Positions 9,625-17,821 of a stretch of 32,491 nt of DNA are shown here, one piece after another. Location: positions 1 through 32,491 of the forward strand of contig UQIV01000027.1 of NCBI GenBank assembly GCA_900541205.1, given 5' to 3'. The DNA comes from an uncultured Collinsella sp. GTDB lineage: Bacteria; Actinomycetota; Coriobacteriia; Coriobacteriales; Coriobacteriaceae. Each line of letters opens with the position of its first letter. The stretch's first letter is position 1. The translations under genes were made by a program, and so were the position numbers. Under the pieces are notes generated by a model, which ran no database searches, was not told the origin of the DNA, and was given only the letters and a program-made list of their open reading frames with translations.

Positions 9625-10824
9625 CTAGATAAGGTTCTTGCCAGAGACCTTATCGAAGAGGTGGGTCGCGTTCTTCTCGAACTTGAACCAGATGGGGTCG
9701 CCCGCCTTGAGCGCACCCTTGGCCTCAAGGTCGACAACGGGAATGATCAGGACGAACTGGCCATCGGGAGCGGTCACGTGGACATGCTCGGTCGAACCCA
9801 TGAGCTCGGTCACCTCGACGGTACCCTGGAGCGCACCCTCCTCGTCCTTGTCGGCAAGCAGAATCTGCTCGGGGCGCACGCCGGCCGTGATCTCCTTCAC
9901 GTCGCCGCCGTCCCAGTTGAGAGCAAGCTGAGCGCAGGTCTCGGGGGCGAGCGCCACGTTCATATCCTCGGTCTTGACGGTGAAGCCGTTGCCCGAGCGC
10001 ACCAGCTGGGCATCGAAGAAGTTCATCTGCGGCACACCGATAAAGCCGGCAACGAAGATGTTCGCGGGATGGTTGAAGACCTCCTGCGGGGTGGCAATCT
10101 GCTGGACGACGCCGTCCTTCATGACCACGATGCGATCGCCGAGGGTCATGGCCTCGGTCTGGTCGTGGGTGACGTAGATGAACGTGCCCTTGATCTCGTG
10201 GCGTAGCTTGATGAGCTCGGCACGCATCTGGTTACGCAGCTTGGCGTCCAGGTTGGACAGCGGCTCGTCCATCAGGAAGACCTTAGGATCACGCACGATG
10301 GCGCGGCCGATGGCGACACGCTGGCGCTGGCCGCCCGAAAGCGCCTTGGGCTTACGGTCGAGGTATTCGGTAATGCCCAGGATCTCGGCAGCAGAGCGAA
10401 CCTTACGGTCGATCTCGTCCTTGGGGACCTTCTTGAGCTCAAGCGTAAACGCCATGTTCTCGTACACCGTCATATTGGGGTACAGAGCATAGCTCTGGAA
10501 CACCATGGCAATGTCGCGGTCCTTGGGCGCCACGTCGTTGACGCGCTTGCCGTCGATGAGCACGTCGCCCGAAGTGATGTCCTCCAGGCCAGCGACCATG
10601 CGCATCGTCGTGGACTTGCCGCAGCCAGACGGGCCAACGAGAACGACAAACTCCTGGTCATGCACGGTGAGATTAAAGTCCTCCACCGCGAGCACGCCGT
10701 CCTCGGTAACCTTGAGGTTGTGTTTCTTCTCCTCGGTCTTCTTCTTTTTGCCAAAGAAGCCCTTCTTTTTGGACTCGTTGTTGGGATACACCTTCTGAAC
10801 ATGTTTGAGAACGATCTCGGCCAT
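9625..10824 (-). CDS. msmK: ABC sugar importer ATPase, MalK/MsmK/UgpC type
   Basis: This is the nucleotide-binding subunit that powers carbohydrate import with the two permeases encoded upstream. Walker A is GPSGCGKST (64-72), the Q-loop lies in MVFQSYALYP, the ABC signature is LSGGQRQR (162-169), Walker B is VFLMDEP (182-188) and the switch His is in YVTHDQTEAM. Residues ~240-399 form the regulatory OB-fold/TOBE region typical of the CUT1 family. Unusually, a Lys-rich stretch of ~25 residues (around 17-38, with KKKGFFGKKKK) replaces the short turn between the first strands. It is separated from the permease gene by 68 bases with a hairpin. Such ATPases often serve several transporters, so the substrate is not defined by this gene alone. 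Confidence 0.93.
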   Translation of the reverse strand: MAEIVLKHVQKVYPNNESKKKGFFGKKKKTEEKKHNLKVTEDGVLAVEDFNLTVHDQEFVVLVGPSGCGKSTTMRMVAGLEDITSGDVLIDGKRVNDVAPKDRDIAMVFQSYALYPNMTVYENMAFTLELKKVPKDEIDRKVRSAAEILGITEYLDRKPKALSGGQRQRVAIGRAIVRDPKVFLMDEPLSNLDAKLRNQMRAELIKLRHEIKGTFIYVTHDQTEAMTLGDRIVVMKDGVVQQIATPQEVFNHPANIFVAGFIGVPQMNFFDAQLVRSGNGFTVKTEDMNVALAPETCAQLALNWDGGDVKEITAGVRPEQILLADKDEEGALQGTVEVTELMGSTEHVHVTAPDGQFVLIIPVVDLEAKGALKAGDPIWFKFEKNATHLFDKVSGKNLI

Positions 10825-10841
10825 GTCTTTACCTTTCGATA

Positions 10842-10868
10842 TGCGGCGCCGCGCTGAGGGGCGCCGCA
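10842..10868 (-). other. intercistronic hairpin before the ATPase gene
   Basis: TGCGGCGCC (10842-10850) pairs with GGCGCCGCA (10860-10868) without a T-tract. It lies between permease stop and ATPase start and could protect mRNA ends or tune expression of the last gene. Confidence 0.6.
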
Positions 10869-10892
10869 GAAACTTGCAAAACAGTTACAGCA

Positions 10893-11732
10893 TCAGCCCT
10901 TGACGGCACCCGCCACCACGCCGTCGATGATGTACTTCTGGCAGAGGATGTACATGATGACGATGGGGATAACGACCATCATGATGCAGGCCATCATGGG
11001 ACCGAGCTCGACGTGGCCGTAGCCGCCGCGGAAGTACTGGATCAAGATAGGAATGGTCCTGTACTTAGTGGAGTCGAGGGTAAGGTAGGGCAGCAGATAG
11101 TCGTTCCAGACCCACATGGTCTCGAGAATGCCGACCGAAAGATAGGTGGGCTTCATGATGGGAAGGACGATCTTAAAGAACACCTGAACCGGGTTGCAGC
11201 CGTCGATCATGGCCGCCTCTTCGATCTCGAGCGGAATGTTCTTTACAAAGCCGGCGAACATAAAGACCGCCAGGCCCGCGCCAAAGCCAAGATAGATAAA
11301 GCAGATGTTGAACGGCGTGTTGAAGCCGATGCGGTCCGCCAAATTGGACAGCGTGAACATGAGCATCTGGAAGGGCACGACCATCGAGAAGACGAACAGG
11401 TAATAGAAGAAGTTCGAGATCTTGTTGTTGACACGAACCACATACCAAGCGCACATGGAGCAGCACACCAAAATCAGCACGACCGACGTGACCGTGATGA
11501 TGAGCGAGTACATAAATGCCGAGGCAAAGCCCTGCTCGTTAAGAGCGTGCAAGTAGTTTGCAAGGCCGTTGAACGTCTCGGGCGTGAGCAGATCGAACGC
11601 TGTGGTGGTGCTGATTGCGGTCGCTTTCTTAAAGGAATTGAGCGCGATCATGAACACGGGGTAGATCCACGCGAGCGACAGAATCGTAAAGAAGATTGAG
11701 AGCGCGCGGTTGATAACCTTATCGCGTTTCAT
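10893..11732 (-). CDS. ABC sugar importer permease, MalG type
   Basis: This 279-residue integral membrane protein has six predicted helices and is the second permease of a CUT1-type carbohydrate importer. The first helix is near residues 11-30 (LSIFFTILSLAWIYPVFMIA). The EAA loop that contacts the ATPase is visible as EIEEAAMIDGCNPVQVFFKI, followed by LPIMKPTY. It ends with DGVVAGAVKG, typical of MalG-family C-termini (usually GA(V/L)KG). Its ATG overlaps the previous gene's stop in TAATG, with AAGGAGGTG 9 bases upstream, implying translational coupling with the MalF-type partner. Substrate by context: maltodextrin or a related alpha-glucoside. Confidence 0.93.
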   Translation of the reverse strand: MKRDKVINRALSIFFTILSLAWIYPVFMIALNSFKKATAISTTTAFDLLTPETFNGLANYLHALNEQGFASAFMYSLIITVTSVVLILVCCSMCAWYVVRVNNKISNFFYYLFVFSMVVPFQMLMFTLSNLADRIGFNTPFNICFIYLGFGAGLAVFMFAGFVKNIPLEIEEAAMIDGCNPVQVFFKIVLPIMKPTYLSVGILETMWVWNDYLLPYLTLDSTKYRTIPILIQYFRGGYGHVELGPMMACIMMVVIPIVIMYILCQKYIIDGVVAGAVKG

Positions 11733-12586
11733 TACTGCTGCACCTCCTTGGACCTCGTGGCCTTAAGCTGAATCATGGAGATGGCTACGACCAGGATGCA
11801 GAAGATGACTGCCTTGGCCTGGCCAATGCCCTGCCATGCGATACCGGCACGCGAATAGAACGTGTTGTAGATGTTCAGGGCGAGCATCTCGGTGGAGTGC
11901 GCGGGGGCGCCGCCGGTAAGGGCGAGGTTCTGGTCGAACAGCTTAAAGCCGTTGGTGATGGACAGGAACAGGCAGATGGTGATGGTCGGCATCAGGTTAG
12001 GGATCTTAATCTTCCAAAACGTCTGCCATGCCGTGGCACCGTCGACCTTGGCGGCCTCGATGTAGTCGGACGGAATGGACTGCAGACCAGCGATGTAGAT
12101 GATCATCATGTAGCCGACCTGCTGCCACAGGGTCAGGATGATAAGGCCCCAGAAGCCAGCAGCAGAGTTAAGGGCGATGAGCTGGGCACCCACGTTGGAG
12201 AGCAGGCAGTTGATCAGAATCTGCCAGATGTAGCCCAGCACGATGCCGCCGATAAGGTTAGGCATAAAGAAGATCGTACGGAAGATGTTGGTGCCCTTGA
12301 GCGCTTTGCGGGTGAGCGCCTGCGCGATGGCGAGGGCGATCACGTTGATGAGCACCGTCGACAGGAAGGCAAACGCCACGGTAAAGAAGAACGACGTGGC
12401 AAACTGCGGATCGGACAGTGCGCGCACGTAGTTCTCGATACCGACAAAGTGCGTGTTGTTGATGGTAATAAACTGGCAGAACGAGAGATAGAAACCCTGG
12501 ATAAAGGGGATCACGAACCCGATCATAAACGCCAGACACGTGGGCAGCATAAAGAGCGGCCACCAGCGCTTGAGTGCTTTGCCCAT
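11732..12586 (-). CDS. ABC sugar importer permease, MalF type
   Basis: This 284-residue membrane permease is the first of the CUT1 pair. It lacks the long periplasmic insertion of E. coli MalF, as is usual in Gram-positives. The N-terminal helix is at ~12-34 (PLFMLPTCLAFMIGFVIPFI). The cytoplasmic EAA loop reads DYIEAAKVDGATAWQTFWKI, then IPNLMPTI. Other signatures are FMPNLIGGIVLGYIWQ and the segment KLFDQNLALTGGAP, shared with MalF/MsmF/UgpA proteins. AGAAGGGTCC precedes the start at 12586. It is preceded by the binding-protein gene and a strong intercistronic hairpin, and overlaps the next permease by 1 base. Confidence 0.93.
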   Translation of the reverse strand: MGKALKRWWPLFMLPTCLAFMIGFVIPFIQGFYLSFCQFITINNTHFVGIENYVRALSDPQFATSFFFTVAFAFLSTVLINVIALAIAQALTRKALKGTNIFRTIFFMPNLIGGIVLGYIWQILINCLLSNVGAQLIALNSAAGFWGLIILTLWQQVGYMMIIYIAGLQSIPSDYIEAAKVDGATAWQTFWKIKIPNLMPTITICLFLSITNGFKLFDQNLALTGGAPAHSTEMLALNIYNTFYSRAGIAWQGIGQAKAVIFCILVVAISMIQLKATRSKEVQQ

Positions 12587-12606
12587 AGAAGGGTCCTTTC
12601 AATATG

Positions 12607-12642
12607 CAGGGGGCGGGCAAACCAACGTCTGCCCGCCCCCTG
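12607..12642 (-). other. strong intercistronic hairpin after the binding-protein gene
   Basis: CAGGGGGCGGGCA (12607-12619) is perfectly inverse to TGCCCGCCCCCTG (12630-12642), with no following T-tract. In sugar ABC operons such structures commonly stabilise the upstream binding-protein mRNA so that it is made in excess; that role here is inferred. Confidence 0.75.
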
Positions 12643-12673
12643 TCGCTAATCAGATAGCTTGGGCAGCAACTGC

Positions 12674-13990
12674 TTACTCGGAAGCAGCCTTCTCGGTCTT
12701 CCAGCCATCGACGAAGGCGTTCTTGACGCCGTCCCACTTGCTGTTGTCGGCAGCATAGGCAATCAGAGCCTGCTTGAGGTTCTTCTTCCACTCCTCAGAG
12801 GGGATGTAGACGAAGTCCCAAGCGACGGTCTTCTTGCCGTCCTTAGCCATGGCAACGGCCTGCTGCGAGAAGACGTTGGTAGTCTCCTTGGCGCTCTTGA
12901 ACGGAGCGGTCAGACCCATCTTGTCGGCGATGATGCTGGTCGGGGTGTCAGCGGTGACGCACCAGTACATGAAGTCCTCGGTGGCCTTCTGAGCATCCTC
13001 GGAAGCCTGGGAGCTCACGCACCAGTAGTTCTCGCCGCCGGAGCACAGGCCCTGGTTCTCCTCGCCGTCAACGCCGATGTAGATCGGCAGCATGCCGAGC
13101 TGGTCGTCGGTCATACCGGCCTTGGTGAGGTCAGCGTATGCCCAAGAGCCGTTCTGATAGAAGACGGCCTTGCCGGTTGCGAACTCGTTGGTGGCGTCGT
13201 CACCGGTCTTGGAGGCAAGCTGCGAAGGATCGCAGGTGGAGTCGGTGATGTACAGGTCGAAAATCTGCTTGAAGTTGTCGAGATACTCGCCCTTGATCTC
13301 GTCGTCCTCCTGGTTGTGCTCCTTCTCGAACTCGTAGTAGAGCGGGAGGTTGGCGAGGTGGGTGGTGTAGCGCCAGCTGGAGGAGTCATCCATGCCGGCG
13401 GAAGTGAAGGCACCCTCAACGCCAAGCTCGTCCTTGCGGGCCTGGATGTCGTCGGCACAAGCCTTCAGCTTGTCGAAGGAGTTGATGTCCTCGGCCTTGT
13501 AGCCAGCCTTCTCGAGCAGCTGCTTGTTGTAGATGATGCCGTAGCTCTCCTGGACCCAGTCGATACCCAGATCCTTGCCGTCGGACTGCAGAGCCAGGGA
13601 GTCGTCGATGAGCTCACCGCGGAGCTTGGTATCGGACAGGTCGGCGCAGTAATCCTTCCAGTTCTTAAGACCGGTGGGGCCGTTGACCTGGAACAGGGTC
13701 GGAGCGGAGCTCTTGGACATCTCGGACTTGAGCTTCTCCTCGTAGGTGTTGGAGGCGGCGGTCACGATCTTGACCTCGACGCCCTTCTCCTTCTTGTACG
13801 CCTTGGCGATCTCCTTCCACTCCTTGTCGACCTCAGGCTTGAATTGGAGGAAGTAGACCTCGGCAGCGTCACCAGAAGCAGAGGAGCCGGAGCCGGCGGA
13901 GCCACCGCAGCCCACGAGGCCCAGACCAAGAACCGCAGCCGCGGAACCAGCAAAGCCCAGGAACTGCCTTCTGCTCATTTCGTTCTTCAT
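12674..13990 (-). CDS. ABC sugar-binding lipoprotein, MalE type
   Basis: This is the extracellular solute-binding protein (family 1) that captures sugar for the MalF/MalG-type permeases. The N-terminus is MKNEMSRRQFLGFAGSAA followed by the lipobox LVGC, giving a lipidated Cys. The SRRQFLG pattern is a good twin-arginine signal, so the protein is probably a Tat-exported lipoprotein. A Gly/Ser linker precedes the mature domain, with family features such as FQVNGPTGLKNW, GKAVFYQNGSWAYADL and WDFVYIPSEEWKKNL. The 438-residue length is normal. An upstream GTG at 14008 is rejected because the ribosome site AAGGGTGG lies between it and ATG 13990. It is the first gene of the operon. Maltodextrin specificity is inferred from malQ and glgP nearby. 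Confidence 0.93.
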   Translation of the reverse strand: MKNEMSRRQFLGFAGSAAAVLGLGLVGCGGSAGSGSSASGDAAEVYFLQFKPEVDKEWKEIAKAYKKEKGVEVKIVTAASNTYEEKLKSEMSKSSAPTLFQVNGPTGLKNWKDYCADLSDTKLRGELIDDSLALQSDGKDLGIDWVQESYGIIYNKQLLEKAGYKAEDINSFDKLKACADDIQARKDELGVEGAFTSAGMDDSSSWRYTTHLANLPLYYEFEKEHNQEDDEIKGEYLDNFKQIFDLYITDSTCDPSQLASKTGDDATNEFATGKAVFYQNGSWAYADLTKAGMTDDQLGMLPIYIGVDGEENQGLCSGGENYWCVSSQASEDAQKATEDFMYWCVTADTPTSIIADKMGLTAPFKSAKETTNVFSQQAVAMAKDGKKTVAWDFVYIPSEEWKKNLKQALIAYAADNSKWDGVKNAFVDGWKTEKAASE

Positions 13991-14096
13991 TACAATCCAC
14001 CCTTTCACACCGTGGCGGCACCCTTTGCCGCCGCCTTCGGAGATTGGCTCGGGGACTTTGCCCCTTTTGCTGATTTGTACGATACGCTATTTGGCT

Positions 14097-14185
14097 ACTT
14101 GTTTGAACAAGTATTACTAGAGCGGTAGAAAAACTTCGGTGAACGGTAATTTCAACTTGATACTTGACAAGTTTTGTATAAACAA
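14097..14185 (-). promoter_or_regulatory. operator region of the ABC sugar operon
   Basis: Two operator-like palindromes lie in the 306-bp gap upstream of the binding-protein gene: ACTTGTT-TG-AACAAGT (14097-14112), containing TTGTTTGAACAA, and TTGTATAAACAA (14174-14185). A third, shorter palindrome is ACTTGACAAGT (14162-14172). A minus-strand TAATAC (GTATTA at 14111-14116) immediately precedes the first palindrome and could be the -10. The motif fits the TTGTnTAnACAA pattern of HutC/TreR-type GntR regulators. Regulation by the upstream GntR gene is inferred. The rest of the gap (13991-14096) is an untranslated leader with GC-rich hairpins and no frame. Confidence 0.55.
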
Positions 14186-14207
14186 TTATTTGTTATCAAA
14201 TGCAGAG

Positions 14208-14254
14208 AAAACGCCCGGTCAAGCCGATGCATCGTCGGTTTGACCGGGCGTTTT
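14208..14254 (-). terminator. terminator after the GntR gene
   Basis: AAAACGCCCGGTCAA (14208-14222) is a perfect 15-bp inverse of TTGACCGGGCGTTTT (14240-14254). On the minus strand the stem ends in a T-run. It separates the regulator from the ABC operon, which therefore needs its own promoter. Confidence 0.88.
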
Positions 14255-14296
14255 CGCTTTGAGGGCATGAGTCTCGTCAGGCTGCGAGCTAGCCGG

Positions 14297-15016
14297 CTAT
14301 CGCTTGGAGTTGACGCGGTAATGGAAGATCTCGGGATGCGTGCGGGCATGCGTGACCTCGAACAAGATGCCGTCCGAGGTGTACGACTGGCTCTCCATGA
14401 CGGCGACACAGTTGTATTTGCCGAGGTCAAGATAGCTGCAGTCCTCATCGTTGGCAAGCTCGACGCTCACCGTACGGCGACTCGCCATCACCTTGACGCC
14501 GCGTTTGTGCTCCAGATAGTCGTAAATTGACTTTGCGGCGATCTCGGGCGTCAGACCCTTGGCGATCGACTCCAAAAAGTAACCATGGTCTACTTGGCGC
14601 GCATTGCCGTTAAGGCTTCGGACACGCACCACGCGAATCAACTCCTCGCCCACCTTAAAGCCCAGGCGACGAGAGAGCTGCTCGGTGCAGACCAGATGTT
14701 CAAAAGACTTAACGTCCGTCGATGCAACGGCATTGTTGCGCTTTGCAAACTCGCCAAACGACTCAACCTCTTCGAGTGCGCCCAACATGTCGGTTTCGCC
14801 CTTAAGCCAAATAACGCGCACGCCTTTGCCGTGTATGGGCTGCACAAACATCCCGTCGGACAGCATACCCAAGGCGCGACGGACGGTATTGCGAGTGCAT
14901 CCGAACTCCGCGGTCAGCTCGGCTTCGGTTGGCAGCATCTCCTGAAACGCATAGGTCCCATTAATGATGCGCGAGCGTATTTCTCGATAGATTCCTTCGT
15001 ATATCGCTTTTGGCAT
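14297..15016 (-). CDS. GntR-family regulator with UTRA domain (HutC/TreR/MalR-like)
   Basis: This is a 239-residue regulator. Residues ~3-70 are a GntR winged helix, with PTEAELTAEFGCTRNTVRRA followed by HGKGVRVIW. Residues ~85-235 look like a UTRA effector domain, which in this subfamily binds small ligands, often sugar phosphates. The start is ATG 15016 with GAGGTGA 5-11 bases upstream; an upstream start at 15061 has no ribosome site. It is divergent from the PTS-HAD gene and immediately upstream of the ABC operon, and TTGTTTAAAC-type palindromes occur in both control regions and before malQ. A local regulator of alpha-glucoside uptake is the natural reading. TreR- versus MalR-type effector cannot be decided. 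Confidence 0.9.
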   Translation of the reverse strand: MPKAIYEGIYREIRSRIINGTYAFQEMLPTEAELTAEFGCTRNTVRRALGMLSDGMFVQPIHGKGVRVIWLKGETDMLGALEEVESFGEFAKRNNAVASTDVKSFEHLVCTEQLSRRLGFKVGEELIRVVRVRSLNGNARQVDHGYFLESIAKGLTPEIAAKSIYDYLEHKRGVKVMASRRTVSVELANDEDCSYLDLGKYNCVAVMESQSYTSDGILFEVTHARTHPEIFHYRVNSKR

Positions 15017-15070
15017 TGTTTCACCTCTATATTGTTCATTTCCGGCTAGGCACGATAGCATTTCTTAAAG

Positions 15071-15204
15071 TTGTTTAAACCGAATATCGGTAAAGCGACA
15101 GGATTTAACCGTTGACGGTTTCTGTCATGCCCAAATCGGTTTCGCTCAAAACTGCCGGTACGACAATCGTCTGGTCCTCTACAATGAATCCATTGTTTAA
15201 ACGT
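15071..15204. promoter_or_regulatory. two TTGTTTAAAC operator sites between GntR and PTS genes
   Basis: TTGTTTAAACCG (15071-15082) lies close to the GntR gene start and TTGTTTAAACGT (15193-15204) lies ~42 bases before the PTS gene. Both contain the palindrome GTTTAAAC. TACAAT at 15180-15185 is a candidate -10 for the PTS gene, just upstream of the second site. Autoregulation plus PTS control by the GntR protein is inferred. Confidence 0.55.
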
Positions 15205-15245
15205 TTCCCCACGCGCAACGCGCCTCGATATTCGGAAGGCAGAAC

Positions 15246-17696
15246 ATGCTGCAAAAAATCCAACGCTTTGGCGGGGCAATGTTCGCTCCCGCCATGCTGT
15301 TTTCTATATCAGGCCTCATGGTCGGCGTCTCCGCTCTCGCAACGACTGCGGACATCGTCGGCGATCTCGCCGTATACGGAACCCCTTGGTACGTTTTTTG
15401 GACCATCATCCAGCGCGGCTCGTGGACGGTCTTTAAACGCCTCCCGCTCCTTTTTGCCGTAGCGCTGCCCATCGGTCTTGCCCAAAAACAACCGGCTCGT
15501 TGCTGCCTCGAGGCTCTCGTCGCCTATTTTGCCTACTGCTTCTTTTTGAGCGAGATCATTAAGCTGAGCGGAGACAACCTTGGACTTGAGTACCCGTCAT
15601 CTTTGACCTCCGCCAGCGGTATCACCGTCATCGACGGCATCAAGACGCTCGACACCGGCATTATCGGCCCGCTGGCGGTATCGGCAACCGTCGTCGCCAT
15701 CCATGACCGCTTCTACGATGCAAAGGTTCCCGATTGGCTCGGCACCTTCTCGGGCTCCTCGCTGGTCTACCTCATCAGCTTTTTTGCCGTGTTTGCCCTT
15801 GCCGCTATCTCGGCCGCCATCGTGCCCTACGTATACGATGTAACCGATACGCTGCGTCACGCGCTTGCAGGCGTCGGTCCCTTTGGCGTGGGCATCTTTG
15901 TCTTTTTAGAACGAGCACTCGAGCCCATGGGGCTGCACCACCTGCTCTACATGCCGATCTACTACGACAACCTGGTCATTAACGACGGCATCTACGCCAC
16001 GTGGAGCAGTTTGCTCCCCATCCTCTCCCATAGCACGCGCCCCCTTAATGAGCTTGCGCCGTGGGCCGGTTTTACCGCCACCGGCTGGGTCAAGCTCTTT
16101 GGCCTTCCTGCCATCGCAGCTGCGTTCTACTCCACCGCAAAACCCGAGCGCCGCGCCGGCCTCAGGGTCATCCTTGTTCCCGCCATCATCGCCTCGGTGG
16201 TTTGCGGCGTTACCGAGCCACTCGAGTTTCTCTTTATGTTCACCCACCCCGGGCTCTTTTTGCTCTACGCCGTCTTATCGTCTTGCCTTGCCACAACCAT
16301 GAATCTCTTTGGCATCGTCGGCATCTTCTCGGGCGGCCTCATGGAGATGGCAGCCTTCAACTTTATTCCGCTCATGCGCACGCATGCCGGTGCCTATCTT
16401 TTGGCGCTCGGTATCGGCCTTGCCTTTAGCCTCATCTTTTTTGTTAGTTTTCGAGCACTCATCTTGGTCTATGACCTTAAGACACCGGGCCGCGAGGATC
16501 ATGTCGCCAATCGCGCGGCAATCGATTGTTTAACGGGAAACGACTTTGCCAAAGAGCAATCCCCCAATGACGAGGTCAATAGTCGATCCGATCAAGATCA
16601 CGTCCTCGCTGAGCGGGTAATTCAGCTTTTAGGTGGCGTTGGCAATATCGTGGGCGCAACCAACTGCGCCACGCGTCTGCGCGTCGAGGTCGCAGACCCT
16701 TCCATCGTTGCAGATAACGCGTCGTTTGTCGCGGTGGGCGCCAAGGGCCTCATCATTACGGGCAAGACCGCCCAGGTGATCATCGGCATCTCCGTTCCCC
16801 GCGTTAAAGAGCATTTTGACCAGATCATGGGCCTCGAGCCGGGATTTGTGCCCACCACCTCGGCCTCCCCTGTCGCCAGCGCAGCCCATAAGCACGGCGA
16901 TATCTGCTTCTTCGATATAGACGGAACGCTCGCCTGGCAAGACCCTCGAGTGGCACAAGAGCTTCCCGAGAGCGAGCGTGACCTGTCCCCCTATCCCAAC
17001 GAGGCGGTCTCGCAGGCCATCCGCGATTTCGTTGCAAACGGCAACATGGCCTTCATCTGCACAGGACGCACCCTCAGCTGCATCCACCCCAAACTTCTTG
17101 AGCTGCCCTGGACCGGCATCGTCTGTCTTGCGGGCGGTTACGCCGAGATCAACGGAAACGCAATTCGCGATCTGTCGATGACGCCCAGTATGCTGCAGCG
17201 TCTTGCCCCCTACCTTGAGCAATCGGGCGAGGTCATCCGCTTCGAGGGCCTCAACGGCGTCGTGCGCATGAGTGCCGATGCCCCCGATGCTCCCGGATAC
17301 GCGCGCACCCTGGGCGACGCAGTCACGCAGCTGCAACATTACAGTGTCTACAAGATCTTGATGTCTACATCGCTCGCCAACCACATCGCTCAAGATAAGG
17401 CACTTGAGCCGCTGCTGTGCTTTAACGAGCTCGAACTCGAGGTAACCGAAATCTCGCCCCGCGAATGCACGAAGCGCGGGGGTATCCAGTCTGTACTCGA
17501 CGCCCTCGACCCCCACCACGGAACCGTATACGGCATTGGCGACGCCAGCAATGACGTCTCGCTGATGAATGCCGTCGATGTCGGTATCGCCATGGGCAAT
17601 GCGCCGGACTATCTCAAGGATAAGGCCGATTACGTGACCGACACCGTCGATCATGACGGTGTCGTTGCGGCGCTCGAGCATTTTAGGCTGATTTAG
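15246..17696 (+). CDS. PTS alpha-glucoside-type EIIC-EIIB fused to a HAD (Cof-type) phosphatase
   Basis: This 816-residue fusion has three parts. Residues 1-~425 are a membrane EIIC of the glucose/maltose family: LQKIQRFGGAMFAPAMLF, GSWTVFKRLPLLFAVALPIGLA, and GVTEPLEFLFMF. Residues ~455-535 are EIIB with phosphocysteine C474 in GATNCATRLRVEV. After a Thr/Ser/Ala linker, residues ~553-816 form a HAD phosphatase with all four motifs: D557/D559 in FFDIDGTL, T606 in ICTGRT, K743 in TKRGGI, and D766/D770 in GIGDASNDVSLM. No EIIA domain is present, so phosphate must come from a separate EIIA. The protein should import a glucoside as its 6-phosphate, and the tethered phosphatase could dephosphorylate it or a derived sugar phosphate (inference). 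The start has GGAAGG 6 bases upstream. It is divergent from the GntR regulator. Confidence 0.9.
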   Translation: MLQKIQRFGGAMFAPAMLFSISGLMVGVSALATTADIVGDLAVYGTPWYVFWTIIQRGSWTVFKRLPLLFAVALPIGLAQKQPARCCLEALVAYFAYCFFLSEIIKLSGDNLGLEYPSSLTSASGITVIDGIKTLDTGIIGPLAVSATVVAIHDRFYDAKVPDWLGTFSGSSLVYLISFFAVFALAAISAAIVPYVYDVTDTLRHALAGVGPFGVGIFVFLERALEPMGLHHLLYMPIYYDNLVINDGIYATWSSLLPILSHSTRPLNELAPWAGFTATGWVKLFGLPAIAAAFYSTAKPERRAGLRVILVPAIIASVVCGVTEPLEFLFMFTHPGLFLLYAVLSSCLATTMNLFGIVGIFSGGLMEMAAFNFIPLMRTHAGAYLLALGIGLAFSLIFFVSFRALILVYDLKTPGREDHVANRAAIDCLTGNDFAKEQSPNDEVNSRSDQDHVLAERVIQLLGGVGNIVGATNCATRLRVEVADPSIVADNASFVAVGAKGLIITGKTAQVIIGISVPRVKEHFDQIMGLEPGFVPTTSASPVASAAHKHGDICFFDIDGTLAWQDPRVAQELPESERDLSPYPNEAVSQAIRDFVANGNMAFICTGRTLSCIHPKLLELPWTGIVCLAGGYAEINGNAIRDLSMTPSMLQRLAPYLEQSGEVIRFEGLNGVVRMSADAPDAPGYARTLGDAVTQLQHYSVYKILMSTSLANHIAQDKALEPLLCFNELELEVTEISPRECTKRGGIQSVLDALDPHHGTVYGIGDASNDVSLMNAVDVGIAMGNAPDYLKDKADYVTDTVDHDGVVAALEHFRLI

Positions 17697-17821
17697 GCAC
17701 GCTCCATCAAACGCACGCCCGTTGTCCTAAATCGCCAAAACTGCCGCGCCAAACGCCCTGATGTGGCAATATGTTGTCTGCATATTGCATCAATGCAACC
17801 TCAGAAAGAATGCGAGAACCC

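Noticed and set aside
12659..14128. A 489-codon open frame antisense to the sugar-binding lipoprotein gene
   Set aside because: Val/Leu/Gly-rich shadow of a real gene; the opposite strand has a full lipoprotein with ribosome site and family motifs.
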